A stretch of DNA of 15,212 nucleotides from Candidatus Poseidoniaceae archaeon (GTDB lineage Archaea > Thermoplasmatota > Poseidoniia > Poseidoniales > Poseidoniaceae), in the NCBI GenBank assembly GCA_022424925.1, contig JAKMGM010000100.1, positions 1 through 15,212 of the forward strand. The letters are read 5' to 3'. A program made the translations under genes and the position numbers. A model generated the notes under the pieces. The model saw only the letters and a program-made list of their open reading frames with translations, made no database searches and was not told where the DNA came from. Shown here one piece after another: positions 1 through 7,189 of this stretch. Every line of letters begins with the position of its first letter. Position 1 is the first letter of the stretch.

Positions 1-1564
1 GTATTTGAGGGATAACTTCCCTCAGTTCTTCGTTGGAGTAGGAACGGTTTGAACTGATAAGTTCAACCAGGCGCGGGTCACGAACCATTTGCATGATTTC
101 CGCTGGTGTCTTTCGCATGAATTCGTCACGCGTGAGGTCGTTAAACTGACGAACCTTTGAGAGAAGGGCTTCTCGAGTTCGCATTTGGTATTGCGAGGCA
201 TCCAATTTCTTGGGACGCTCTCTAAACCGTGTCAAATCAAAGACGTGTCGCCAGTTTTCTTTCTCGGGCACGACCATGATGGCGATTGCGAGTAGGGCAA
301 AGAGGTTGAGAATGATGAGCCACTTAAGAACAACATCACTGGTGAGCAGCACAACTGCACCCATGGCTTCTGTAAAAGGAGAGGTCAGGGGGTTTGACAC
401 GTGTCGACTTTCATCAAAAACGATGAAATGTTCGGAAGGAGAACGAATGATGGTGTTCGAGAGTTGAGAGTTATCGAATTCCATCATGTCGTAAATAAGT
501 GCCATGAAGTACTGGCTGTTGCCGTTCCATGACGTATCTCCTTGAGCAGAAGACAGACCATTTGGATCGGTATCCCAACAGTTGTGACCGTTCTCTAAGT
601 ATGCAGGAGATGTACATTGAAGGTAGCCGTTTTCGTCTGCGAGGTCTGCATCCCACAAGTGGTTCGCAAGAACAGAGTGGTCTGAAACGAAGACAATTGA
701 ACCGGTGACATCAACTTCACCAATGTCGTTATTCGGCTTCTTGTCCAAAACATTACTCACGGGATAATCGATTCGGATGATAAGTCCGGTCATGCCTTCA
801 CCGAGCGTAGGGTTCAGATCACTGTCAATATTGTCCGGATACTTGGCTACTCGAGCAGAGGTGGATGCGGCTGCTAAAATATTGATGTCCCGCTCCGTAT
901 CTATCTGTTCGTCGAGCACTTGAATAGCGGTCGGGCGGTGGAACAAAACCGGCATTCGACAGTTGTCAACCTGGGCGTTCGAAACAGCAGTCGTCGAGCA
1001 TGGAATGAGTTTTTCATCGCCCATTTCACTGACATTTTGATTGACGCTGGCGGCAGACCAAAGTCTTCGGTAATCTGCAGGTTGAATCTCGCCGAGGTTG
1101 TCCTCAACTTCGTAATACCGTTGGTCGTCATATACTGGAGCATCAAAATATTTGACTCCGAATTCTTCTGCAACCAACTGAGCGTTGATTGAACTGGCAG
1201 CAAGGATAACTTTGCCACCTTTTTGGGTCACGAAATCATGGAGTGCGGATGCTTCAGCAGCATCAAACGGTTTTTCTGGGCCAGCGATTACGAGCAATGT
1301 TCGGTGAGGATCGTTCCAGTCGTTGACAAGCATAGGCGTGGACATCGTATTTGCAATGCTGTAATCTCTGTCTTCGATTACATTTCTCATTTCAGTCAAC
1401 TGTTGCATTGAATATTCATCGGCTGCGTTGTTGTATGGAGAAAGGACAGTGGTCTTATCCCAACTCACCAGTGTGATAACGACCACGGACAAGAACAACG
1501 ATGAAACAAAACCGACTTTGAGCCATGTTTCAATGGAAATCTTGTCGGATTCTTCACCTGCCAT
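1..1564 (-). CDS. DUF4350-like membrane protein, C-terminus cut by window edge
   Basis: The frame is open from the ATG at 1564 to the window edge, at least 521 codons with no stop. Seen: a short acidic N-terminus, a membrane helix at about residues 15-34, a long outside-facing region, and a second membrane segment at about 402-432 followed by a charged tail (cytoplasmic side inferred). The first soluble part contains LLVIAGP and GGKVILAASS, which look like strands of a Rossmann/GATase-like fold. FDESRH at 383-388 resembles the conserved DE-x-x-H motif of DUF4350 proteins. Known: DUF4350 proteins often sit beside MoxR ATPases and DUF58 (von Willebrand-like) genes; those would lie outside this window. 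The start is supported by AAGGAG 8 bases upstream. A GldG/ABC-associated protein is an alternative. Biochemical function is not known; the family call is moderately sure. Confidence 0.75.
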   Translation of the reverse strand, partial: MAGEESDKISIETWLKVGFVSSLFLSVVVITLVSWDKTTVLSPYNNAADEYSMQQLTEMRNVIEDRDYSIANTMSTPMLVNDWNDPHRTLLVIAGPEKPFDAAEASALHDFVTQKGGKVILAASSINAQLVAEEFGVKYFDAPVYDDQRYYEVEDNLGEIQPADYRRLWSAASVNQNVSEMGDEKLIPCSTTAVSNAQVDNCRMPVLFHRPTAIQVLDEQIDTERDINILAAASTSARVAKYPDNIDSDLNPTLGEGMTGLIIRIDYPVSNVLDKKPNNDIGEVDVTGSIVFVSDHSVLANHLWDADLADENGYLQCTSPAYLENGHNCWDTDPNGLSSAQGDTSWNGNSQYFMALIYDMMEFDNSQLSNTIIRSPSEHFIVFDESRHVSNPLTSPFTEAMGAVVLLTSDVVLKWLIILNLFALLAIAIMVVPEKENWRHVFDLTRFRERPKKLDASQYQMRTREALLSKVRQFNDLTRDEFMRKTPAEIMQMVRDPRLVELISSNRSYSNEELREVIPQI

Positions 1565-1572
1565 TTGCCTCA

Positions 1573-1608
1573 CTCCTTCTGCGATTGCCGTAGTAACAAC
1601 GGTATAAC
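1573..1608 (-). promoter_or_regulatory. probable promoter and RBS of the DUF4350-like gene
   Basis: Read on the minus strand, TTATAC at about 1602-1608 is a TATA-like box. A start site about 25 bases downstream would fall near 1580, just ahead of AAGGAG (1578-1573), which is 8 bases from the ATG at 1564. The spacing fits an archaeal promoter with a short leader. This rests on motif and distance only. Confidence 0.4.
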
Positions 1609-1710
1609 AAGCGTCGGAACATCGGTCCACACTTAATGCTTGTTCATGCATGATTTGAGGCCACAGGTTAATATGGCACGGAAATCAAAATTCTCAAATG
1701 TCGAATCGTG

Positions 1711-1740
1711 GGAAAAAAGAGTGGAATGTGGAGAAAATAA
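1711..1740 (-). terminator. oligo-T terminator candidate after the redox/surface-protein operon
   Basis: Shortly after the stop at 1745 the minus strand reads TTATTTTCTC (1740-1731) and then TCTTTTTTCC (1720-1711). Archaeal transcription commonly ends at oligo-T tracts without a hairpin, and I see no strong hairpin here. The position, at the end of a tight operon, supports the call. Confidence 0.35.
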
Positions 1741-1744
1741 CACG

Positions 1745-2722
1745 CTACTCCACTTCGTGTGTGCCTCTTCTGCAAACGGAAACCAATCCAAGCAATACAA
1801 GTATCTCCACTGCGCCAAGCCAAGGCACTGAATTCGATTCTTCTGTCAATTGCGTATCATCACCATCTTGAACCCCATTATCGGAAGACGATTGGTCTTC
1901 TTGAGCCTCGACAGCTTTCACATCGATTTCAAACGTTGCACTTCGCAATGCTTCATCGCCCTCGGATTCCAGTGATAGAGTCACTTCACACACTCGGCTG
2001 GGTTGGCTGGAGGATGCTTCAAGCGTCAAGGTAACAAAAGTATCTTTCCCGTTCTGGGCATCGGTTGGGTCAACAACCGTGTTGGCAAGTTCATCCACAT
2101 CGAGAGAAAGGTGGGGGCAGCTCCTGAACTGTACAGATGCGTCTTTTATGGCATCCTTGGTGTTCCCGTTGTTAACAATGTGTGCAGTGAAATCAATCGT
2201 TGAACCTGCAAACAACTGCTCCTCAGGCAGAGATATCTCGGGTCGAAGGTCAAAAATCTTAGGAACACTCACATCGCCCTCGATTTCTTGTGTGCTTGCG
2301 GTGGTATCGCCGACCTTCTCTTCCGCAGTGACTGTCAACAATGACGAATTATTCGGATTGTACTCTCGGGCATCCTCATCGGCCACTGAACCAAAGCGAA
2401 TGGTGAATGTTTCGTTTCCGTTAGCGCCTACAGTAAAGGTGTCAGGGCCTGAAAACGTGAAAGGAACCCAAGTGTCAAACTCATATTCAAGCGCAAGTTC
2501 AAGTTGAGCCATCCTGTTGTTTTCAACAAAAACAACAATTTCGCCTTCTGCATCCCAATCAAGGTCCATATCAACAATGTACGTCGAATCCATGTCTGTT
2601 GCCCAACCGAGTGTCCACGAGGGTCCATCAATTGGAGATTGGGCACTGGCTGAAAAGCCACCAAGAGCAGACAGAGAGAGAACCACTGTCACCATGTAGA
2701 CGAAAAGTTTCTGCCGCATCAT
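1745..2722 (-). CDS. secreted Ig-like surface protein with C-terminal membrane anchor
   Basis: I do not recognise a specific family for this 325-residue protein. Seen: a signal peptide (hydrophobic 6-24, likely cleaved after SASA near 27), two beta-rich Ig-like regions (about 30-150 and 155-268), an acidic Ser/Asp/Glu-rich linker (about 270-298), a membrane helix (299-317) and a short basic end, the usual plan of a cell-surface stalk protein. The second region has the VNNGNT pattern of CARDB/NEW3-type repeats and two cysteines (202, 245) that could form a disulfide. The start is ATG-ATG, preceded by GAAGTGAT. The gene begins only 6 bases after the FAD-subunit stop, so it is almost certainly in the same transcript as the molybdenum enzyme, although nothing in the protein suggests a redox role. 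Substrate-binding, adhesive or scaffold roles are all possible. Confidence 0.85.
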   Translation of the reverse strand: MMRQKLFVYMVTVVLSLSALGGFSASAQSPIDGPSWTLGWATDMDSTYIVDMDLDWDAEGEIVVFVENNRMAQLELALEYEFDTWVPFTFSGPDTFTVGANGNETFTIRFGSVADEDAREYNPNNSSLLTVTAEEKVGDTTASTQEIEGDVSVPKIFDLRPEISLPEEQLFAGSTIDFTAHIVNNGNTKDAIKDASVQFRSCPHLSLDVDELANTVVDPTDAQNGKDTFVTLTLEASSSQPSRVCEVTLSLESEGDEALRSATFEIDVKAVEAQEDQSSSDNGVQDGDDTQLTEESNSVPWLGAVEILVLLGLVSVCRRGTHEVE

Positions 2723-2728
2723 ATCACT

Positions 2729-3703
2729 TCAATCAAGCATTTTCTGTACAGCTCTTTTCGTTAAAACTCGGACCATCGATTTACGGTATCGTGGTGGAAG
2801 GGATGTATTGTTCACAGGCTTGACACTCTTCCGTATATCTGCCGCTAGCGTTTTGATTGAAGCCATGCCATCCCAACCTTGCTCCAGTACAGAAGCTACT
2901 TCTTCTGTATGGATTCGAGGGATTGACTCTAGAGCAGTCGTTGCAATTTGCAGCGTTGATGGATCTCCAGGAATCCAAGAGGCAGCCACACCGGCTTCGG
3001 GAAAATCCCAAGTATCTCGAACTCTGAGTTTTTGATACGAACCGATACGTGAGGCCCCATGTTCAGAAATGGTGATTTTGAGCAAAAATTCGCCTTGTTG
3101 CAAAACATTCTTTTTCATGCCGTCAAGTTGGTAAAATTCGCTGAGCGGCAATGTCCGCATACCATTCGGACCGATGAGATGGACTTCTGCGCCAAGTACC
3201 ATCAGCGTTGGTGCAATGTCTCCTTGGTAAGTCGCAACGCAAAGCGTATTCTGGTTGGGGATAACACGGCAATCCGCACCTGTACCGCAATCAGCTTTGT
3301 GGCACCAATCAATTGAGCGTCGCCAATCCTCGCCTTGGTTGTACCAGAAACATCGCGTGTCAAGACAAAGATTACCACCCAAAGTTGCGTTTCTGCGCAC
3401 CAATGACGAAGCAACTTTACTTGCAGCCTCCACAACGAGAGGATGGATTCCGTTTTCCTTGGTGAGGTCTGAAAGTCGAGCCATACAGCCGATTTCGTTC
3501 AATGACAACGTGTCAACACCTTCGATTTTCGCAAGAGAAATAACGTGTGGTTTAGGGTTGAGGTGCCACTTGTAATTTGGTAACAAGTCTGTACCACCTG
3601 CAACCCAGTCAAACGCTTCGCCTTTTTCCATGAGTGAACCTGCTAGAGCGCAAGCTTCCTCAACGGTCACCGGATTATGCAAAAGAAACGGCGGCATGAG
3701 CAT
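2729..3703 (-). CDS. FAD-binding subunit of molybdenum hydroxylase, 4-hydroxybenzoyl-CoA reductase beta-like
   Basis: This 324-residue cytoplasmic subunit carries FAD and, by analogy with HcrB, an extra [4Fe-4S] cluster. Seen: the FAD motifs VAGGTDLLP (about 34-42) and NATLGGNL (about 105-112), then NLCLDTRC and a cysteine-rich insertion with cysteines at 113, 118, 134, 139, 145 and 155, followed by GDIAPTLMVLGAEV. Known: the CODH/XDH FAD-subunit family normally lacks this insertion; 4-hydroxybenzoyl-CoA reductase beta subunits have it, bind [4Fe-4S] through four cysteines and are about 320 residues long. Start: the ATG at 3703 shares one base with the stop of the large subunit and has GGAGGTG 7 bases upstream; a 14-residue upstream extension would lie inside the large-subunit gene. 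The true substrate is not shown; relatives are often labelled xanthine dehydrogenase FAD subunit. Confidence 0.92.
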   Translation of the reverse strand: MLMPPFLLHNPVTVEEACALAGSLMEKGEAFDWVAGGTDLLPNYKWHLNPKPHVISLAKIEGVDTLSLNEIGCMARLSDLTKENGIHPLVVEAASKVASSLVRRNATLGGNLCLDTRCFWYNQGEDWRRSIDWCHKADCGTGADCRVIPNQNTLCVATYQGDIAPTLMVLGAEVHLIGPNGMRTLPLSEFYQLDGMKKNVLQQGEFLLKITISEHGASRIGSYQKLRVRDTWDFPEAGVAASWIPGDPSTLQIATTALESIPRIHTEEVASVLEQGWDGMASIKTLAADIRKSVKPVNNTSLPPRYRKSMVRVLTKRAVQKMLD

Positions 3704-6513
3704 CAGTTTCCACCTCCCATTTCGCGTTGTTCTTTTTTCAGCCAAGCACGACCGGCCAACCCAAGTTCAGCCAGTTGCTCTGGGTTGGGTTCGGTGGCGG
3801 TTCGCCAACCTTCGACTTGGTCTTCAAGCGGAATTGTTGGGTCAAATCCAAACAAAACACCGTTGACATACGGGCTCGTGTCCTCAGTTCGCTGACGAGC
3901 CTTGTCTCGAACTTTATGCTCTTGAGCACGCGCCACGAGCGTGGATTGCAATGGGCTATGTGTCAATCGAGGGCTGGGCAAATCCTCCGGGTCATCAATT
4001 TTCATTTCCTTGAGCATCTTTTCAATTCCTTTGAAAACGACATCTGGCGTTAGGGGTAAGTTTCGCAGACGTATTCCTACAGCATCGTAAACCGCATTAA
4101 CTACTGCAGGCAAAATAGGGAGGAGTGGCCCTTCTCCAGCTTCTTTAGCTCCAAAAGGCCCTTCGGGGTCGCACGATTCGATGATGATAGGTTCAACATT
4201 TGGCATCTCGTGCACCGAAGGAATCTTGTATTCAAGCAAATTTGCATTCTGCAAGTGACCTGTCCTGCCGTACACCATCTTTTCAGACAAAACCTGACCC
4301 AATCCCATGTGGCATGAACCGATAATTTGTCCCTTCACTGCCATTGGATTGAGCGCCTTGCCGCAATCGTGTGCCGCCCATACATCAGTACAGCGAATAA
4401 TTCCAGTTTCAACATCCACATCAACTTCGGCGACATAGGCAGAAAACGAATACGCTGGAGCGAGACCGGCTGCTGCACCTTTGTGAACCCCGCCCATAGG
4501 CGGAGAACGATAGGCTCCACTCGCAATCAACGAACCCTTGTCTTCCTGTGCTTTGTGAAGTGCTTTGAGATAAGAAACTCCAATGGCAGGGTCATGTTTG
4601 TAGTAGATGCGTCGGTCGTTGAGAACAAGATTGTCAGGATGGTATCCGAGAATTTCCCACGCAGCGTTAAGCAACTGTTCCCGTATCTCAAGAGCAGCTC
4701 GAATTGCTGCGTTGGCGTTCATGAATGTGACTCGACTGGAGTACGACCCAAGGTCGACCGGAGAGGTGTCGCTCTCGTGACTTCGTACATGGATCATTTC
4801 AATCGGTAAAGCCAGAACTTCAGAGACAACTTGTGCCACTGCTGTGGTTGAACCTTGCCCGATATCAGCCGCTCCGGTGTGAACCGTTACGCCCCCATCC
4901 ATGTCCACCTGCATGTGGACGGTTGCATGCGGGAAACGGTTTGGATCCCAATGGATTGGCAAACCGGAACCTGAAATGAAGAAGCCACAGCCGATACCTA
5001 TGCCCTTTCCGAGTGGCAATTGACGGAACTTTTCATCCCAATTCGAACCTTCACGCACCTTTTCAAGAGCTTCACGCATGCCGTTGGAAGTAATACGGAA
5101 ACCGCTAATTGTTCTGCTGTGAGGGGGAAGGAGGTTTGCAAGCCTCAAATCGATAGGGTCAACTTGCATCGATTCTGCCATCTCGTCGAGACCGACTTCG
5201 ACGGCACAGCGAGTATTCACGGCACCGTGACCTCTCATGGCGCCTGATGCGGGTTTGTTGGTCCACACACGAGCTCCAGTATAGTGGAACGAACCCAGTT
5301 CATATGGAGCGGTGGCCAAAACACCGTTGTAATACGACGTGACGTGTCCGAAAGAAGCGAAACCTCCTCCGTCAATAAGCGCATCAATATCGAATCCGGA
5401 GATTCGAGCCTCATCATCCGCTGTCATCTTGACTTCGATATGACTTGGATGACGGCCCCTGTTAATCCAATAGACTTCCTCTCTGTCAAAGGTGATACGC
5501 ACAGGCCGACCTGATTTTCGAGCAAGGATTGCAGCGCACATCTCGTGCGGGAACGGGTCAGATTTACCGCCGAAACCACCGCCAACGAAGGTCCGGATGA
5601 CATTGATTTGATGCATAGGAACATCGAGTACGGTTGAGAGCGCGCGGTGCGTATAGTGCGGCACCTGTTGAGGGGTATAGAGTTGAAGCCGTCCGTTTGG
5701 ACCCCAATGGGCGACAACAGCATGAGGTTCGGTAAACCCGTGATGGACACCTGCCATGCTCCACTTCCCGTGGGATTCAGCCAGCGGTTTTTCAACCAGC
5801 GAACGGTCTCCAAACTCTTGGAAAACTCGCTTCTGTACATTGGTCTTCGACAAGTGGTACTTACCGCGCCAGTGAATAGGTTCTTCAGCGTCTTCAAGAC
5901 CTTTCTTCGGGTCAAAAACCGGGTCGAGAATTTCCCATTCAATCTCAAACAGGTTGAGCGCTTGCATCGCAGTAGCCTCATCGATGGCAGCAACGCAAGC
6001 CACAAGATCGCCAACGTGCCGGACTTTTTCTACTGCCATTGCATGTTCGTCTTTCGTGACCGGAAGTACGCCAAAGCGGTGAGGAGAATCTTCACCTGTA
6101 GCAACCGCCAAGACGCCGGGAAGTGCTTCGACTTTGGACGTGTCTATTGATTTTATACGAGCGTAATGATGTGGTGAACGGAGGATTTTGCCAATGATTT
6201 CGTTTGGCAGACGGACGTCATCGCCGTACCATGCTTGCCCGGTAACTTTCGCATTGGAATCGACCAAGGGTATTTCCTTGCCCACGGTCGTACCGGTACG
6301 AACGCGGTCATGAATGTGTGAGCCAGCAGGCTGCTCTTCTTTGCCACCGACGGATTCTGGGATGTAATCCAAGTCTCGAGGCGTCATGTGCGGTCGAGAA
6401 CCTCCAGAACCAGGTGGAGGAAACGATTGCTTACCTGCAACTCGCTTGCCATCCTTGCGAGTAGTTTGGCCTGAGCCACCGGGTTGTTGACGATATCCTC
6501 CTGACATGTTCAT
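3703..6513 (-). CDS. molybdopterin-binding large subunit, 4-hydroxybenzoyl-CoA reductase alpha / xanthine dehydrogenase family
   Basis: This is the catalytic subunit, expected to bind molybdopterin cytosine dinucleotide and hydroxylate or reductively dehydroxylate its substrate. Seen (numbered from a GTG at 6516): VGGGFGGK (311-318) followed by SDPFPHE, DREEV and RGRHP, GAMRGHG (425-431), GAADIGQGSTT (548-558), AHDCGK (715-720) and GAKEAGEG (789-796), whose Glu795 fits the catalytic glutamate. The residue after GGGFGGK is Ser, where purine-oxidising xanthine dehydrogenases have the substrate-binding Glu. It has 936 residues against roughly 770 for HcrA; the excess is a Gly/Pro/Gln-rich N-terminus (about 75) and a charged C-terminus (about 95). 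No signal peptide, so cytoplasmic. Start: ATG 6513 overlaps the small-subunit stop as TGATG; GTG 6516 and ATG 6507 (behind GGTGAT) are alternatives. The family is sure; the substrate is not. Confidence 0.93.
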   Translation of the reverse strand: MNMSGGYRQQPGGSGQTTRKDGKRVAGKQSFPPPGSGGSRPHMTPRDLDYIPESVGGKEEQPAGSHIHDRVRTGTTVGKEIPLVDSNAKVTGQAWYGDDVRLPNEIIGKILRSPHHYARIKSIDTSKVEALPGVLAVATGEDSPHRFGVLPVTKDEHAMAVEKVRHVGDLVACVAAIDEATAMQALNLFEIEWEILDPVFDPKKGLEDAEEPIHWRGKYHLSKTNVQKRVFQEFGDRSLVEKPLAESHGKWSMAGVHHGFTEPHAVVAHWGPNGRLQLYTPQQVPHYTHRALSTVLDVPMHQINVIRTFVGGGFGGKSDPFPHEMCAAILARKSGRPVRITFDREEVYWINRGRHPSHIEVKMTADDEARISGFDIDALIDGGGFASFGHVTSYYNGVLATAPYELGSFHYTGARVWTNKPASGAMRGHGAVNTRCAVEVGLDEMAESMQVDPIDLRLANLLPPHSRTISGFRITSNGMREALEKVREGSNWDEKFRQLPLGKGIGIGCGFFISGSGLPIHWDPNRFPHATVHMQVDMDGGVTVHTGAADIGQGSTTAVAQVVSEVLALPIEMIHVRSHESDTSPVDLGSYSSRVTFMNANAAIRAALEIREQLLNAAWEILGYHPDNLVLNDRRIYYKHDPAIGVSYLKALHKAQEDKGSLIASGAYRSPPMGGVHKGAAAGLAPAYSFSAYVAEVDVDVETGIIRCTDVWAAHDCGKALNPMAVKGQIIGSCHMGLGQVLSEKMVYGRTGHLQNANLLEYKIPSVHEMPNVEPIIIESCDPEGPFGAKEAGEGPLLPILPAVVNAVYDAVGIRLRNLPLTPDVVFKGIEKMLKEMKIDDPEDLPSPRLTHSPLQSTLVARAQEHKVRDKARQRTEDTSPYVNGVLFGFDPTIPLEDQVEGWRTATEPNPEQLAELGLAGRAWLKKEQREMGGGN
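3711..3717 (-). promoter_or_regulatory. strong Shine-Dalgarno inside the large-subunit end, fixing the FAD-subunit start
   Basis: GGAGGTG on the minus strand lies 7 bases before the ATG at 3703 and inside the codons for the terminal Met-Gly-Gly-Gly-Asn of the large subunit. Together with the TGATG stop/start overlap it decides the start of the FAD subunit and suggests coupled translation. Confidence 0.75.
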
Positions 6514-7115
6514 CACCGTGCGTGGCCTGGAGGCATATTGGGTTCTTCGGGACCTTCAGGGTGAGGGTCAGGATGGGGATCGCTGGCTGGCTTTGCTGCC
6601 TCGACTTCGCCTCGATGAATTGCAGCTGCACCTTGAATTGAATCAATGATTTGCTGGTAACCCGTGCAGCGACAAAGATTGCCTTCAATCGCACAAGCGA
6701 TTTCCTTATCGGTTGGTGAATCGTTCTCGTTGAGAAGCGCTTGTGCAGAAATGAGGAAGCCTGGTGTGCAAAATCCACATTGCGAACCACCGTACTCTGC
6801 AAAGCAGGATTGGATGGGTGCAAGGTGAGCGCCGTCAGCCAATCCTTCGACTGTCGTGATGGCCGAATCTTGAACCTGCCCGGCGAGACAGAGGCAAGAT
6901 AGACGAGGTGTACCGTCAATCATGACCGTACAACAACCGCAGGTTCCAAGGTCACAACCTCGCTTCACTCCGAGCGTTCCGACCTTGTCGCGAAGTACAT
7001 CGAGAAGAACTGCGTTGGATGCGACCAACACTTCAACAGGCGTTCCGTTGACCTCTGCGGACCAGACTTTCTTTGCCGGAGTTGGTATCATTTCGATGTG
7101 TTCGCTTCCAACCAT
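6513..7115 (-). CDS. [2Fe-2S] small subunit of molybdenum hydroxylase
   Basis: This subunit passes electrons between the molybdenum site and the FAD/FeS subunit. Seen, numbered from the ATG at 7115 (200 residues): plant-ferredoxin cysteines CDLGTCGCC (ligands 54, 59, 62) with Cys74 in SCLCLA, and the C-terminal [2Fe-2S] domain with CGFCTPG (113, 116) and CRCTGY (148, 150). All eight expected cysteines are present. A Pro/His/Glu-rich tail (about 170-200) goes beyond the usual 155-165 residues. The start is uncertain: ATG 7115, 7091 and 7151 are in frame and none has a good ribosome binding site; 7115 or 7091 fits family N-termini best. A TTG start at 7271 would overlap the acyltransferase gene by about 80 bases and is unlikely. 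It ends in a TGATG overlap with the large subunit. Confidence 0.9.
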   Translation of the reverse strand: MVGSEHIEMIPTPAKKVWSAEVNGTPVEVLVASNAVLLDVLRDKVGTLGVKRGCDLGTCGCCTVMIDGTPRLSCLCLAGQVQDSAITTVEGLADGAHLAPIQSCFAEYGGSQCGFCTPGFLISAQALLNENDSPTDKEIACAIEGNLCRCTGYQQIIDSIQGAAAIHRGEVEAAKPASDPHPDPHPEGPEEPNMPPGHAR

Positions 7116-7120
7116 GTTCT

Positions 7121-7135
7121 GTCGCCAAAGGCGAC
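7121..7135 (-). repeat. perfect 6-bp stem hairpin near the small-subunit start
   Basis: The minus strand reads GTCGCC-TTT-GGCGAC, a perfect stem with a 3-base loop, ending 5 bases before the ATG at 7115. It could modulate translation of the redox operon or be a protein site. If the gene starts at 7151 it lies within codons for Arg-Arg-Leu-Trp-Arg. It is short enough to be chance. Confidence 0.35.
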
Positions 7136-7189
7136 GTAGTGGACCCCGCATATCAACATAGGGTACGCTCTTCGATGGTTGATGAAGAG

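Larger units (their letters stand above)
1565..1744. other. intergenic region between surface-protein gene and DUF4350-like gene
   Basis: There is no convincing gene in these 180 bases. On the minus strand they hold, in order of transcription, two oligo-T tracts just after the surface-protein stop, a perfect 10-base palindrome (1644-1653), a TATA-like element (1602-1608) and an AAGGAG ribosome binding site (1573-1578). Short frames crossing it are shadows with no family resemblance. Confidence 0.6.

Noticed and set aside
1565..1744. Possible tRNA or small RNA gene
   Set aside because: No cloverleaf or stable extended stem could be traced; the palindrome is too short.
3704..3745. 14-residue upstream extension of the FAD subunit
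   Set aside because: It overlaps the end of the large-subunit gene; the ATG at 3703 has GGAGGTG and the TGATG overlap.
4327..4809. Plus-strand frame of 160 codons inside the large-subunit gene
   Set aside because: It is antisense to a well-conserved coding sequence, has no recognisable domain and no ribosome binding site that I can see.
5647..6150. Plus-strand frame of 167 codons inside the large-subunit gene
   Set aside because: Antisense shadow of conserved molybdenum-enzyme coding sequence.
2729..7115. Xanthine dehydrogenase as the enzyme name
   Set aside because: The family resemblance is general; the HcrB-like cysteine insertion and the missing purine-binding Glu point elsewhere.
2729..7115. 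Aerobic carbon monoxide dehydrogenase
   Set aside because: I see no AYRCSFR-type active-site loop in the large subunit, and the FAD subunit has the extra cysteine insertion.
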